From: Bifidobacterium phasiani | Lineage (GTDB): Bacteria > Actinomycetota > Actinomycetes > Actinomycetales > Bifidobacteriaceae | Length of the DNA stretch: 64,000 bases | Direction: 5' to 3' | Assembly: GCF_019331775.1 (NCBI RefSeq) | Contig: NZ_JAHBBD010000011.1 | Location: 17,431-81,430 of the forward strand | Part shown: one piece after another, positions 13,861 through 25,455 of the stretch | Layout of the letters: each line of letters begins with the position of its first letter | Numbering within the stretch: the first letter of the stretch is position 1 | Program-made: the position numbers and the translations under genes | Notes under the pieces: model-generated | What the model was told of the DNA's origin: nothing | Database searches by the model: none | The model's input: only the letters and a program-made list of their open reading frames with translations

Positions 13861-14802
13861 ATGCCCGCAAACACCTCACTCAAACCCGTCGCCGTGCTGA
13901 TCCTCGGTGCGGCGATGATCATCCCGCTCGCCGCCTGCGGCAACGCCGCCGAATCCGGTTCCGACGGCGCACCGACGGATGACACGGCGGAACTGACCGG
14001 CTACGATGTCAGCGGCGTCGAAAAAGACGACGCGATTGCGGCCCTGCTGCCCGAATCCGTGACCAAGGACGGCAAATTGACCGTCGGCATGGACACCTCG
14101 TACGCGCCCGCCGAATTCCTCGCCGAGGACGGCAAGACGCCGATCGGCTACGATGTGGACCTTGTCAAGGCGCTCGCCAACGTGTTCGGACTCGAGGCCG
14201 ATCCACAGACCGCGAACTTCGACACGATCATCCCGTCCGTGGGCAGCAAGTACGACATCGGCGTCTCGTCGTTCACCGTCACCCCGGAACGTCTGGACGC
14301 GGTCGATTTCGTGACCTTCTACAAGGCCGGTTCCACCTGGGTGACCCGCGACGGCAATCCCGACGGCGTGGACACCTCCGACCTGTGCGGCGTGAAGGTC
14401 GCCGTGCAGACCGGCACCAGCCAGGAGGAGGCCATCTCCGAGATGAACGAGCAGTGCAAGGCCGACGGCAAGAAGGAGATCGACGTGCTCTCCTCCAAGC
14501 TGCAGACCGATGTGACCACCAACGTGGTGACCGGCAAGGCCGCGGTGTTCTACGCCGATTCACCGGTCGCCGGCTATGCGGTCTCCCAGACCGACGGCGA
14601 GTTGCAGACCCTCGGCAGCGATGAGGGCGTGACCAAGGAGGGGGCGGTCGTCAAGAAGGGCGACACCGCCACCGATCAGGCGCTGCAGCAGGCGTTTCAG
14701 AAGCTCATCGACGACGGCACCTACATGAAGATCCTCAAGTACTGGGGTGTGGAATCCGGCGCCGTCGACATGGCGGAGATCAATCCGACCGATCTGAACT
14801 GA
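13861..14802 (+). CDS. Polar amino acid ABC transporter substrate-binding lipoprotein
   Basis: 313-residue extracellular lipoprotein of the SBP_bac_3 (glutamine/histidine/arginine-binding) family. Signal peptide with lipobox PLAAC (Cys about 21). Family-typical ligand-binding start KLTVGMDTSYAPAEFLAEDG and GYDVDLVKALANVFG; later FDTIIPSVGSKYDIGVSSFT and YMKILKYWGVESGAV near the end. ATG 13861 follows AAGGAGCAATC. It starts a three-gene unit (binding protein, permease, ATPase). Which amino acid is bound cannot be decided by eye. Confidence 0.9.
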   Translation: MPANTSLKPVAVLILGAAMIIPLAACGNAAESGSDGAPTDDTAELTGYDVSGVEKDDAIAALLPESVTKDGKLTVGMDTSYAPAEFLAEDGKTPIGYDVDLVKALANVFGLEADPQTANFDTIIPSVGSKYDIGVSSFTVTPERLDAVDFVTFYKAGSTWVTRDGNPDGVDTSDLCGVKVAVQTGTSQEEAISEMNEQCKADGKKEIDVLSSKLQTDVTTNVVTGKAAVFYADSPVAGYAVSQTDGELQTLGSDEGVTKEGAVVKKGDTATDQALQQAFQKLIDDGTYMKILKYWGVESGAVDMAEINPTDLN

Positions 14803-14823
14803 CGACGGTGTCGCATCCGCGGC

Positions 14824-14859
14824 GCACGGGACCGTCCCGAAACCGGGGCGGTCCCGTGC
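14824..14859 (+). terminator. Hairpin between binding-protein and permease genes
   Basis: GCACGGGACCG (14824-14834) pairs with CGGTCCCGTGC (14849-14859), and CCCG/CGGG pairs again inside the loop. It lies 21 bases after the binding-protein stop, so it could attenuate transcription into the permease and keep the binding protein in excess. Confidence 0.55.
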
Positions 14860-14950
14860 CGGCCGTTCGGCATGCGGCGGATCGCGGCGGCGCCGCGGCG
14901 AACCGCGGAAGCCGTGACGTATTGCGGCGACAAGGAGAGGAGCTTCGACG

Positions 14951-15943
14951 GTGAGACGACATGACGCAGACGGACAGCCGAACATACCCAATCGCATCGA
15001 TGCGTTGCCGGTCAGAAGAACGGGGCCTGTCGTGGCCGGCGTCATCGTGGCGCTGATCGCCGCGATGGTCGTTCAGGCGCTGGTCACCAACCCGCGGTTC
15101 GACTGGCCCATCGTCTGGAAGTACCTGTTCAGCCCGAACGTGATCGAAGGCATCGGCTACACGCTGTTGCTCACCGCCATCTCGATGGTGGCGGCGATCA
15201 TCCTGTCGATCGTCCTAGCCATCATGCGCAAATCCGTGAATCCGGTGCTACGCGGCGTCAGCTGGTTCTTCATCTGGTTCTTCCGCGGCACCCCGGTGTA
15301 TACGCAGCTGGTATTCTGGGGACTGATCGCGGTGCTGTTCCCGAAGATCACACTGGGCATACCATTCACCTCGGTCGAATTCTGGAATATCGACACATCC
15401 ACGGTCATCACCGCGTTCAATGCCGCGTGGCTGGGACTGGCGCTCAACGAGGCCGCATATCTGTCCGAGATCGTCCGTGCCGGATTGGAGGCCGTCGACC
15501 CCGGACAGGAGGAGGCCGCCAAAGCGTTGGGTATGAGCCGCGCGCTGATCATGCGGCGCATCATCCTGCCGCAGGCGATGCGCATCATCATCCCGCCCAC
15601 CGGCAACGAGACCATCGGTATGCTCAAAACCACGTCGCTGGTGCTCGCCGTACCGTTCACGCTGGAACTCCAGTTCGCCACCAACGCCATCGCCAACCGT
15701 ATCTACAAGCCGATTCCGCTGCTTATCGTGGCGTGCATCTGGTATCTGGTCATCACTTCGATTCTGATGATCATCCAATCGCGGCTGGAACGGCATTTCG
15801 GCAAGGGATTCGAGTCGCGGGCGGCCGTTGCCGTGCGTCCCGACGCGGGTGGTCCGGCAACCGTCGCAGGAGCGGACGACGCCGGTGCGGCGCGCGTCGC
15901 GCAAGCCGCGCACGAGGCGAAGATGGTGGGTTTGAACGCATGA
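14951..15943 (+). CDS. Polar amino acid ABC transporter permease
   Basis: 330-residue HisM/GlnP-type permease. Hydrophobic segments start near residue 25 ([17 protein letters not shown]). The family inner-membrane signature [12 protein letters not shown] is present, as is the EAA coupling loop [20 protein letters not shown]. The C-terminal ~45 residues are an Ala/Gly-rich tail. It starts at GTG 14951, with AAGGAGAGG upstream. Works with the upstream binding lipoprotein and the downstream ATPase. Confidence 0.9.
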   Translation: MRRHDADGQPNIPNRIDALPVRRTGPVVAGVIVALIAAMVVQALVTNPRFDWPIVWKYLFSPNVIEGIGYTLLLTAISMVAAIILSIVLAIMRKSVNPVLRGVSWFFIWFFRGTPVYTQLVFWGLIAVLFPKITLGIPFTSVEFWNIDTSTVITAFNAAWLGLALNEAAYLSEIVRAGLEAVDPGQEEAAKALGMSRALIMRRIILPQAMRIIIPPTGNETIGMLKTTSLVLAVPFTLELQFATNAIANRIYKPIPLLIVACIWYLVITSILMIIQSRLERHFGKGFESRAAVAVRPDAGGPATVAGADDAGAARVAQAAHEAKMVGLNA

Positions 15944-16758
15944 GCGAGGGAGTGACGATGAGCGGGAATGATGCGGATGCCGGAATGCCGGTCCCCGCCG
16001 TTGAGGCGAGGCAGGTGCATAAGGCGTTCGGCGGACTGCACGTGCTCAAAGGCGTGGACATGACCGTGATGCCCGGCACGGTGACGGTAATCCTCGGGCC
16101 TTCGGGCTCCGGTAAGTCCACGTTCCTGCGGTTGATCAACCAGCTGGAGACATTGACCGGCGGGTCCATCCTGGTGGATGGCGAGCTGGTCGGATTCCGT
16201 CATGTGAACCATCATGGCCGGGATATGCTGCAGACGCTGACCGAGAAGGAGAAGGCCGTGCAGCGGTCCAAGCTCGGCATGGTGTTCCAGCGGTTCAACC
16301 TGTTCCCGCATATGACCGCGTTGGAGAATGTGATGGAGGCTCCCATCCACGTCGGTCATGTGGATCGGCGTCAGGCTCGTGAGCTCGCCGTCGCGGAACT
16401 GGAACGCGTCGGTATGGGCGACCGGCTCGATTACTATCCGTCGCAGCTCTCCGGTGGCCAGCAGCAGCGTGTGGCCATCGCCCGCGCCTTGGCGATGAAG
16501 CCGGAGATCATGCTGTTCGACGAGCCGACTTCCGCGCTCGACCCCGAGCTCGTCGGCGAGGTGCTGAACGTGATGCGGTCGCTTGCGGCCGACGGCATGA
16601 CGATGATCGTCGTGACCCACGAAATCGGATTCGCCCGAGAGGTCGCCGACCAGATCGTGTTCATGGACGGGGGCGTGGTGGTGGAACACGGAGGGCCGCA
16701 GATCGTCGACCATCCGACCGAGCCTCGCTTCCGCGACTTCTTGCAGCATGTGCTCTGA
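15940..16758 (+). CDS. Polar amino acid ABC transporter ATP-binding protein
   Basis: About 272 residues, HisP/GlnQ type. Walker [10 protein letters not shown], a Q-loop in [17 protein letters not shown], signature [15 protein letters not shown], Walker [17 protein letters not shown], switch histidine in [12 protein letters not shown] 15940 forms an ATGA overlap with the permease; the ATG at 15958 has a better ribosome site (GAGGGAG) and may be the real start, giving 266 residues. Energises uptake of a polar amino acid through the adjacent permease. Confidence 0.93.
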   Translation: MSEGVTMSGNDADAGMPVPAVEARQVHKAFGGLHVLKGVDMTVMPGTVTVILGPSGSGKSTFLRLINQLETLTGGSILVDGELVGFRHVNHHGRDMLQTLTEKEKAVQRSKLGMVFQRFNLFPHMTALENVMEAPIHVGHVDRRQARELAVAELERVGMGDRLDYYPSQLSGGQQQRVAIARALAMKPEIMLFDEPTSALDPELVGEVLNVMRSLAADGMTMIVVTHEIGFAREVADQIVFMDGGVVVEHGGPQIVDHPTEPRFRDFLQHVL

Positions 16759-16800
16759 TCCGCATCGATATCGACGTTGATCGCCGTGCGGCGGTTTCCG

Positions 16801-16820
16801 GGCCACGTTGATTCGTGGCC
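16801..16820 (+). terminator. Terminator of the polar amino acid transporter operon
   Basis: GGCCACG (16801-16807), loop TTGATT, CGTGGCC (16814-16820), 42 bases after the ATPase stop. Confidence 0.6.
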
Positions 16821-17056
16821 GCAACCGTCTGTTCCGTCAATCGCCGTCGAATTCCCGCTTTCGGGCGTCGTTTTTCCGCGAACATTGCGCCTCGTCGTTT
16901 TTCGCACTTGCGGAAGGACGAAAGTCAACAGGGGCGTGCGGGGCGATTGGGATGCCGAGACTCAAAACCGACGCGCGGAAGACCGACGCGTACGGCGTGC
17001 CCCCCAGTGGCTGGTAGGATGGATGCCGACAGATTCGGATGGCCTCCCCATATGCC

Positions 17057-17262
17057 AAGGAGGTCGGGTGAAAGGATTCCGGGAGTTGCTCAGCCGATAG
17101 ATGACTGTCGCGGAGCATGGCGGCGTGCCGCCATGAGGTCGTGCGCATAGTGGCGCGCCGCCGCACATCATCATCGGCCATGCCCGTCATCATCGGGCGC
17201 CGCATCCTCCCGATGACAGTCCCCGTAATGATATCGCCATAGGCGTGGCATCAGCATGCCAC
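17057..17262 (+). promoter_or_regulatory. Candidate leader-peptide attenuator upstream of the ABC-F gene
   Basis: AAGGAGG at 17057-17063 precedes a GTG-started ten-codon ORF (17068-17100, peptide MKGFRELLSR). Downstream lie ATGGCGG-CGTG-CCGCCAT (17117-17134), GTGGCAT-CAGC-ATGCCAC (17245-17262), and long-range complements GACTGTC (17103-17109) and GACAGTC (17215-17221). A short translated ORF followed by alternative hairpins is the layout of ribosome-mediated attenuation known for several ABC-F resistance genes. Alternatively the peptide, which resembles the MKGFKEF start of MscL, is the stump of a decayed mscL gene. Confidence 0.35.
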
Positions 17263-17299
17263 CGATTCGTTCGCAGCGGCGCGCCGGAAAGGACCATCC

Positions 17300-18916
17300 A
17301 TGACGCAACCCACGATGCTGACGCTGTCCCATATCGCCTACACCTACCCCTCCGCCCCCGAACCGCTGTTCGAGGACGTCTCCGTGAGCCTTTCGCGTGG
17401 CTGGACCGCCGTGCTGGGCGACAACGGCATCGGCAAATCGACGCTGGCCCGCGTGGCGGCGGGCCTGCTGCGCCCGGACCGGGGCGTCGTCGCGCCGGCG
17501 CCCGACGGGCTGGCCGTGGCGTACTGCCCGCAGTCCACCGACGAACGCCCCGGCAACCTCGACGACGTGGCCGCCGACTGGTCGCCCGAGGCGATGGCCG
17601 TCCGCCAGGCGCTCGGCATCGACGAGGGCTGGCTGTACCGCTACGATACGCTGTCCGGCGGCGAGGCCAAGCGCGTGCAGATCGCGTGCGCGATGGCCGC
17701 GCGGCCGGACGTGCTGGTGCTCGACGAGCCGAGCAACCACGTCGACGAGCCGACGCGCGCGGCCATCGTCGCGGCCATGCGGCGGTTCCGCGGCATCGGC
17801 GTGCTCATCTCGCACGACGTCGAGCTCATCGACGCGACCTGCGGGCGATGCGTGATGTTCGAACGCCGACACGTCGACGGCCGCAACGTCAGCGTCGTGA
17901 CCACCTACCAGGGCGGCTACACGCAGGCGGCGGCGCAGCGCGACGCCAACGACGCGCGCGACGTGGACCGGCTGAACGCCGCGCGCCGCGAGGCCGCCCG
18001 CCTGCGTGAGGCGCAGTCGGCGCGCCTGGCCAAGGTACAGCGCGCCGACGCGATGCGCGAGCGCGGCGGGCGGCGCATCGGCGCCAAGGACAACGACGCG
18101 CGCTACAGGCTGCACCTGGCCAAGGCGACGAGCCTGGACTCCGGCGTCAGCCGCGCCTACGCGCAGCTCGACGGACGGGTCGCCGCCGCCGAGCGGAAGG
18201 CCGCGTCGCTGAGCGTGGCCGCGAAGCGCTACGACGGCGACATCTGGCTGGACGCGGGGCCCAGCCACCGCCGCGAGCTGGTGCGCATCGGACCGGGGCT
18301 CATCCGGTTCGGCGGCGACGGGGCGGTCGAGGAGGCCGCGGCGCCGTGCCGCACCATGTGCCCTGCGTCGGCGCTGCATGCCGACGGGTCGCTGTGGCGC
18401 GTCGAGGCGGCGGCGATCCCGGCCGGCGGCGTCGCCGAACCCGGCGTCGCGATCCCGCTGCTGAGCCTCGGCCCGCGCGACCATGTCGGCCTGGTCGGGC
18501 CGAACGGGCTGGGCAAGTCGACCGTCGTGTGCGCGCTGCTCAGGGCCGCGGCCGACGTGCCGACGCTGGTCGTCGCGCAGGACACCGGACCCCGGGACGC
18601 CCGGCGCGCGCTGAGCCGGCTGCGTAGGCTGGAGCCCGGGCAGCGGGCCCGCGTGCTCGGCGCCTTCGCCCAGCTCAACGCCGACCCGGAGCGGCTGCTG
18701 GCGGGGGAGTCGCCGTCGCCCGGCGAGCTGCGCAAGTTGCTGCTGTGCCTGGGGCTGCTCGACCGGCCGCAGCTCATCGTCATGGACGAGCCGACCAACC
18801 ATCTCGACCTGGGCTCCAAGCAGGCGCTCGCCCGCGTGCTCGCCGGCTATCCGGGCGCGTTGGTCGTCGTCTCGCACGAGCGCTGGTTCGTGGAGCAGGT
18901 GACGGCGGCGGCGTGA
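17300..18916 (+). CDS. ABC-F family ATPase (ribosome-associated type)
   Basis: 538-residue soluble protein with two ABC domains and no membrane segment. First domain: Walker A GDNGIGKST, signature LSGGEAKR, Walker B VLVLDEPSNHVDE. Between the domains is a charged, Arg/Ala-rich linker (about residues 210-310). Second domain: GPNGLGKST, a variant signature SPGELRK, and VMDEPTNHLDLG. The protein ends soon after the second switch histidine (SHERWF). ABC-F proteins bind the ribosome E site and act in translation or protect against ribosome-targeting antibiotics; which applies here cannot be told from sequence. ATG 17300 follows GAAAGGACC. It stands alone, with an unusual leader upstream. Confidence 0.85.
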   Translation: MTQPTMLTLSHIAYTYPSAPEPLFEDVSVSLSRGWTAVLGDNGIGKSTLARVAAGLLRPDRGVVAPAPDGLAVAYCPQSTDERPGNLDDVAADWSPEAMAVRQALGIDEGWLYRYDTLSGGEAKRVQIACAMAARPDVLVLDEPSNHVDEPTRAAIVAAMRRFRGIGVLISHDVELIDATCGRCVMFERRHVDGRNVSVVTTYQGGYTQAAAQRDANDARDVDRLNAARREAARLREAQSARLAKVQRADAMRERGGRRIGAKDNDARYRLHLAKATSLDSGVSRAYAQLDGRVAAAERKAASLSVAAKRYDGDIWLDAGPSHRRELVRIGPGLIRFGGDGAVEEAAAPCRTMCPASALHADGSLWRVEAAAIPAGGVAEPGVAIPLLSLGPRDHVGLVGPNGLGKSTVVCALLRAAADVPTLVVAQDTGPRDARRALSRLRRLEPGQRARVLGAFAQLNADPERLLAGESPSPGELRKLLLCLGLLDRPQLIVMDEPTNHLDLGSKQALARVLAGYPGALVVVSHERWFVEQVTAAA

Positions 18917-19350
18917 GCGCGCGGCCGGGCGGTCTGGCGTCCGATATGCGGCGGATGTCGCACGGCGGGTATCATGCCCGGCGTCGGGTTTGGTTGATAA
19001 ACAGCGTGCGCCCTGCGTTCTACCCGACGCTGGGGATGGCTCAGCGTCGGTTCCGTGGCATCGCTGCCTCCGCAAGTGCTACGGAACCGACTCCATGGCG
19101 TCCGGCGGCTACTGGAGCGTCCAGGATGCCGCCGCAAGTGCCTACGGAACCGAGGCTGGACGGTTGACCGTTATGACGGTCGTATCGCCGGATGTCGGTC
19201 GGCGGGGCGGCGGATCGACGGACTGGCTCGCCGAACCGCCGCAACAGCGATGTTCCTCATGCCCGGATGATGCCGGGCGGTTCGGCGGCATCGGCCGGGC
19301 CGGGCGGTGGGTTGCAGGCAGACGATATGCTGGTTCGGATGAGGGAACCG
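18917..19350 (+). other. Intergenic region with structured repeats
   Basis: 434 bases between the ABC-F and GNAT genes. The middle holds the overlapping inverted and direct repeats annotated at 19024-19153; no credible gene is seen. Confidence 0.5.
19024..19153 (+). repeat. Nested inverted repeats with two direct copies of a 21-22 base unit
   Basis: CCGACGCTG (19024-19032) pairs with CAGCGTCGG (19042-19050). Overlapping that, TCGGTTCCGT (19047-19056) is complementary to ACGGAACCGA at 19081-19090 and again at 19144-19153. The first of these pairs extends to about 14 base pairs. CCGCAAGTGC(C)TACGGAACCGA occurs at 19070-19090 and 19132-19153. The two hairpins share bases 19047-19050 and so are mutually exclusive. 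Confidence 0.6.
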
Positions 19351-19857
19351 ATGAGCCTGCGGTTGGCGGCGATGCAAGACCTGCCCCGAATCAAGGACGT
19401 CTATGGGCGCATTGTCGACCACATGGACGAGACGGGCATCCGCATTTGGGACGATGTCTATCCCCGTGAGTTCTTCGAGGACGATATCGCGAACGAACGC
19501 CTGTACGTCGTGACGGCCGGGGCGGATGTCGCCGCCGCCTTCGCGTTGTGCGATTCGCATCCGGGCGAAGGATTCGTGCAATGGCGGGACGGTCGGGGCA
19601 AGGCGCTGTACGTGGACCGGTTGGGCGTCGACGTGGGCTATCGCGGATTGGGAGTCGGCGGTCTGGCTCTCGGGCACGCCAAGACGCTCGCCCGGAGGCG
19701 CGGGGCGGAATATTTGCGGTTGTTCGTCGTGGATGCCAACGAACCGGCCATCCGCCTGTATGGCAGAAGCGGTTTCGTCCGACGGCCCGGCGTCTATGAC
19801 GAGGTCATAGACGCCGATCTTGTCTTTCACGAATATGGATTTGAAACGGCTCTATAG
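19351..19857 (+). CDS. GNAT-family N-acetyltransferase
   Basis: 168-residue acyltransferase. The acetyl-CoA-binding motif A is visible as DRLGVDVGYRGLGVGGLAL (R/Q-x-x-G-x-G/A pattern), followed by YLRLFVVDANEPAIRLYGRSGFV, the usual motif B and substrate-side end. The substrate is not predictable. ATG 19351 was chosen for the GAGGGA ribosome site; in-frame ATGs at 19327 and 19339 are possible. It lies alone after the structured repeats. Confidence 0.8.
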   Translation: MSLRLAAMQDLPRIKDVYGRIVDHMDETGIRIWDDVYPREFFEDDIANERLYVVTAGADVAAAFALCDSHPGEGFVQWRDGRGKALYVDRLGVDVGYRGLGVGGLALGHAKTLARRRGAEYLRLFVVDANEPAIRLYGRSGFVRRPGVYDEVIDADLVFHEYGFETAL

Positions 19858-20167
19858 ATGACGGCCATCCTGTGCGGTTCGGGTCTGTGCGAACGTCGCG
19901 CGCGTGAGGTCGCAGCCCTCCAGGGCCATTCCGTGCGGCTCGGGTCTGCGCTTGTCGGAGGGCGGCGAAGTCGGCTGGGGCGGCGGGCCTCCATCAAACG
20001 GCACGGCTCGGCGGAGGTGGGGCGACGGCGGCCATGCGGCTGCGCGGTCCAACCGTCCGCCATCGTGACGCGAAAGGCGGGAGCCGTGATACGAAAAGGC
20101 GGGAGCCCCGGCCAATGGACCGGGGCTCCCGCGCATGACGCCGATGGTTCGAGGCCGAACCGGACGG
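19858..20167 (+). other. Intergenic region between convergent GNAT and glnA genes
   Basis: 310 bases with no gene. The word GCGGGAGCC occurs twice before the glnA terminator hairpin at 20101-20130. Confidence 0.45.
20101..20130 (-). terminator. Terminator of glnA
   Basis: Perfect 11-base stem GGGAGCCCCGG (20101-20111) / CCGGGGCTCCC (20120-20130) with an eight-base loop. Read on the minus strand it is followed by GCCTTTTCG, giving a short U-run. Confidence 0.85.
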
Positions 20168-21604
20168 TCAGATGTGGAAGTACAGCTCGTACTCCAGCGG
20201 GGTCGGGACCAGGCGGGCCTGGTCGATCTCGCCGCGCTTGATGTCGACCCACGTCTCGATGAGGTCGTCGGTGAACACGTCGCCGGCGGTCAGGAAGTCG
20301 TGGTCCTCCTCAAGGGCGTCGAGCGCCTCGGCGAGCGAGCCCGGAACCTGCTTGATGCCGGCGTGCTCCTCCGGCGGCAGCTCGTAGAGGTCCTTGTCGA
20401 CCGGCTCCGGCGGCTCGATGTGGTTGAGGATGCCGTCCAGGCCGGCCATGAGCTGCGCGGAGAACGCGAGGAACGGGTTCGACGAGGGATCCGGCGCGCG
20501 GAACTCGATGCGCTTGGCGGCCGGCGAGGAGCCGGCGAGCGGGATGCGGATCGCGGCCGAGCGGTTGCGGGCCGAGTACACCAGGTTGACCGGCGCCTCG
20601 AAGCCCGGGACCAGGCGGTGGTAGGAGTTCAGCGACGGGTTGGTGAACGCCAGCACCGACGAGGAGTGCTTGATCAGGCCGCCGATGTACCAGCGGGCGA
20701 GGTCGGACAGGCCGCCGTAGCCCTTCTCGTCGTAGAACAGCGGCTTGCCGTCCTTCCACAGCGACTGGTGGCAGTGCATGCCGGTGCCGTTGTCGCCCGC
20801 GATCGGCTTGGGCATGAACGTCGCGGCCTTGCCGGCGAGGAACGCGGTCTCGTGCACCACGTACTTGTACTTCATCAGGTCGTCGCCGGCGTGCTGCAGC
20901 GAGTTGAAACGGTAGTTGATCTCCTGCTGGCCGGCGCCCGCGACCTCGTGGTGGGCGCGCTCGAGGACCAGGCCGACCTTCTGCAGGTTGGCGACCATGT
21001 CGTCGCGCAGGTCCTGGGTGTGGTCGCACGGCGGGACCGGGAAGTAGCCGCGCTTGATGCGGTTCTTGAAGCCGATGTTCGGGGTGCCGTCCTCCTCGAC
21101 GTCGGTGCCGGTGTTCCACGGCGCCTCGACGGAGTCGACCTCGTAGAAGGAGCGCTGCATCGAGTTCTCGAAACGCACCTTGTCGAAGATGAAGAACTCG
21201 GCCTCCGGCGCGAAGTACGCGACGTCGGCGATGCCGGTGGACTTCAGGTAGGCCTCGGCCTTGCCGGCGACCTGGCGCGGGTCGCGCGAGTACGGCTCGT
21301 CGGTCAGCGGGTCGACGATGGAGAACGCGACGTTCAGGGTCTTGTGCTTGCGGAACGGGTCGATGTAGGCGGTCTCGACGTCCGGGATGAGCTTCATGTC
21401 GGACTCGTTGATGGCCTGGAAGCCCTCGACCGAGGAGCCGTCGAACGGCATGCCTTCGTCGAAAGCATCCTTGAGGAACTCGCTTGCGGGCACCGTGAAG
21501 TGCTGCTGGACGCCGATGAGGTCGGTGAAGCGCACGGAGACGTACTCCACGCCCTCCTGGTTGATCAGCGCCTCGGCATCGGCCTTGGTCTTGATTGCAG
21601 TCAC
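20168..21604 (-). CDS. glnA: Glutamine synthetase, type I
   Basis: 478 residues; makes glutamine from glutamate, ammonia and ATP (dodecameric cytosolic enzyme). Family-typical segments: [20 protein letters not shown] near the N terminus, [11 protein letters not shown], the metal- and glutamate-binding [10 protein letters not shown] and [10 protein letters not shown] regions, and [20 protein letters not shown]. The adenylylation-type tyrosine is present as DLYELPPEE near residue 397, so it is the GSI-beta form that can be regulated by adenylylation. The promoter side carries a GTAAC-type motif. It is monocistronic and ends at a strong terminator. Confidence 0.96.
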   Translation of the reverse strand: MTAIKTKADAEALINQEGVEYVSVRFTDLIGVQQHFTVPASEFLKDAFDEGMPFDGSSVEGFQAINESDMKLIPDVETAYIDPFRKHKTLNVAFSIVDPLTDEPYSRDPRQVAGKAEAYLKSTGIADVAYFAPEAEFFIFDKVRFENSMQRSFYEVDSVEAPWNTGTDVEEDGTPNIGFKNRIKRGYFPVPPCDHTQDLRDDMVANLQKVGLVLERAHHEVAGAGQQEINYRFNSLQHAGDDLMKYKYVVHETAFLAGKAATFMPKPIAGDNGTGMHCHQSLWKDGKPLFYDEKGYGGLSDLARWYIGGLIKHSSSVLAFTNPSLNSYHRLVPGFEAPVNLVYSARNRSAAIRIPLAGSSPAAKRIEFRAPDPSSNPFLAFSAQLMAGLDGILNHIEPPEPVDKDLYELPPEEHAGIKQVPGSLAEALDALEEDHDFLTAGDVFTDDLIETWVDIKRGEIDQARLVPTPLEYELYFHI

Positions 21605-21627
21605 TGGACCGCTCCTTTCATGAAATG

Positions 21628-21693
21628 GTTACGGGTTCTAAGTGTAAAAGGTCTGGTTTCGTCCGTTCGCCGATTCGGTTACGAGAATGTTTC
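21628..21693 (-). promoter_or_regulatory. GTAAC-type boxes upstream of glnA (possible GlnR-like sites)
   Basis: On the plus strand, GTTAC-N6-GTTTC spans 21678-21693 (minus: GAAAC-N6-GTAAC), and a single GTTAC lies at 21628-21632. TACACT on the minus strand (plus 21641-21646) could be the -10. The resemblance to Streptomyces GlnR boxes is partial. Confidence 0.3.
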
Positions 21694-21889
21694 GTGCCGG
21701 CGAACCGGCGGGGCGGTGGGAGGCTGCGGCGTCGCGGCGGTGACGTGATGGCGACATGGCGGCGTCGCGGCGGGAGGCGATGACGATGCGGCGGGAGGCG
21801 TCGGACGGCGGGGCACCGCGGCGGCGGCCGACGGTCCGGTTGGTGGCCGGCGGAGGCGGCAAACCGGCGGGTGGGGCTTGCGGCACGAC

Positions 21890-21930
21890 TTGTTAGTGAT
21901 AGAATAACAACCGTCCGATCCGACGGACGG
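21890..21930 (+). promoter_or_regulatory. Inverted repeats before the Rrf2-type gene (probable autoregulatory operator)
   Basis: TTGTTA (21890-21895) and TAACAA (21905-21910) form a six-base inverted repeat with a nine-base AT-rich spacer. Immediately after, CCGTCCG (21911-21917) and CGGACGG (21924-21930) form another. Both sit directly upstream of the GGGAGGAGGA ribosome site. Confidence 0.5.
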
Positions 21931-21945
21931 GAGGAGGAATCGTCG

Positions 21946-22688
21946 ATGGCATACCCCACGCGGCTCAGCGACGCCATCCATATCCTGCTGTATGTGCACG
22001 TCAACGCGGGCGACGATCTGTCCAGCGCGGCGATCGCCGACAGCGTCAGCACCCATCCCTCCTACGTCCGCCAGCTGATGTCGGCGCTGCGCAAGGGGGG
22101 GTTGCTGGACTGCTCGCGCGGGCAGGCCACGCCGACGCTGACGCGCCCGGTCGGCGATATCAGTCTGCTCGACGTCTACCGCGCGGTGGAGGGAGGGCGG
22201 CCGCTGCTGCACCGTGATGCGGACACCAACCCGGAATGCAGCATGGGGATGTGCATCCAGACGGCGGTGCGCAGCTGCTTCGACGAGATCCAGGAGGCGG
22301 CGGAGCGTGCGATGGCCTCGATCTCGCTGGAGGACGTCATGACGCGGTTCCGTTGCGAAGGCGAATGCCACTGCGACCCGCGACGCTGTCCGTGCGGCGG
22401 ACGCTGCGGCTCGCCGACATGCGGCGCGCCCGCCGGCGGGGGAGCCGCCGGGCATGCGGCGCCGGCATCGTGTTGCGGCGCGGCGGATGCGACGGGCTGC
22501 GCGGGCGCGGCGCGCACGGCCGGCAGGCAAGGCGGGCCGGACACGGCGGACCCGCCGGATGCGGCGGACGGGACGGCTGCTGCGGATGCGGCGGACATGA
22601 TGGACGCGGCGAGTCCAGACGTGGCGGACGGGACGAACACAACCACGATGATGACACCGGCCGGTGAGACCCCGGCGGACGGGAGGGC

Positions 22689-22692
<4 letters not shown>
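21946..22692 (+). CDS. Rrf2-family transcriptional regulator with Cys-rich C-terminal tail
   Basis: 248 residues. The first ~80 are an Rrf2 winged-helix DNA-binding domain ([14 protein letters not shown], then [18 protein letters not shown]). Cysteines at about 98, 103 and 111 (PECSMGMC, then SC) resemble the three Fe-S ligands of IscR/NsrR-type Rrf2 proteins. Unusually, the protein continues with a tail holding about ten further cysteines (residues about 137-185: [25 protein letters not shown]), then a low-complexity Ala/Asp tail. It overlaps copA by four bases, so it probably senses a metal or Fe-S state and controls copper export. ATG 21946 is set by the strong ribosome site. Confidence 0.85.
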
Positions 22693-25331
<2,639 letters not shown>

Positions 25332-25455
25332 ATCGGATGATACATCCGGTGATACAAATAAGACCTGCTGATATATCGTTATTGATGCGATGCAGCGGGT
25401 TTTATGATATATGATGTTGTATTGGTTGATACAACAAAGGAAGGAGTTGCTCATC
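25332..25455 (+). promoter_or_regulatory. AT-rich promoter/operator region of the cupin gene
   Basis: About 120 bases far more AT-rich than their surroundings. TGTTGTAT (25415-25422) and ATACAACA (25429-25436) form an eight-base inverted repeat with a six-base spacer, just ahead of the AAGGAAGGAG ribosome site. A related TGATACAAATAA lies further upstream, and GGATG-ATA-CATCC is another small palindrome. It looks like a repressor operator. Confidence 0.5.

Larger units (their letters stand above)
16759..17299 (+). other. Intergenic region, including the leader of the ABC-F gene
   Basis: 541 bases. It contains a terminator for the upstream operon (16801-16820), a ten-codon ORF with a perfect ribosome site (17068-17100), and hairpins at 17117-17134 and 17245-17262. 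The longer open frames here have no recognisable protein character. Confidence 0.5.
21605..21945 (-). other. Divergent intergenic region between glnA and the Rrf2-type regulator
   Basis: 341 bases carrying the glnA promoter (minus) and the promoter/operator of the regulator-copA operon (plus). The central part is G/C-rich with CGG/GGC triplets and no gene. Confidence 0.45.

Noticed and set aside
16777..17205. Several open frames of 60-120 codons in the intergenic region before the ABC-F gene
   Set aside because: They overlap each other in different frames, lack ribosome sites and show no protein character; only the ten-codon ORF has a real initiation signal.
18917..19350. A small protein gene between the ABC-F and GNAT genes
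   Set aside because: Frames here pass through the inverted and direct repeats and have no ribosome site or family resemblance.
20135..21748. A 537-codon plus-strand frame opposite glnA
   Set aside because: Val/Leu/Asp/Arg-rich shadow of glnA; glnA has every family signature and a terminator on its own strand.
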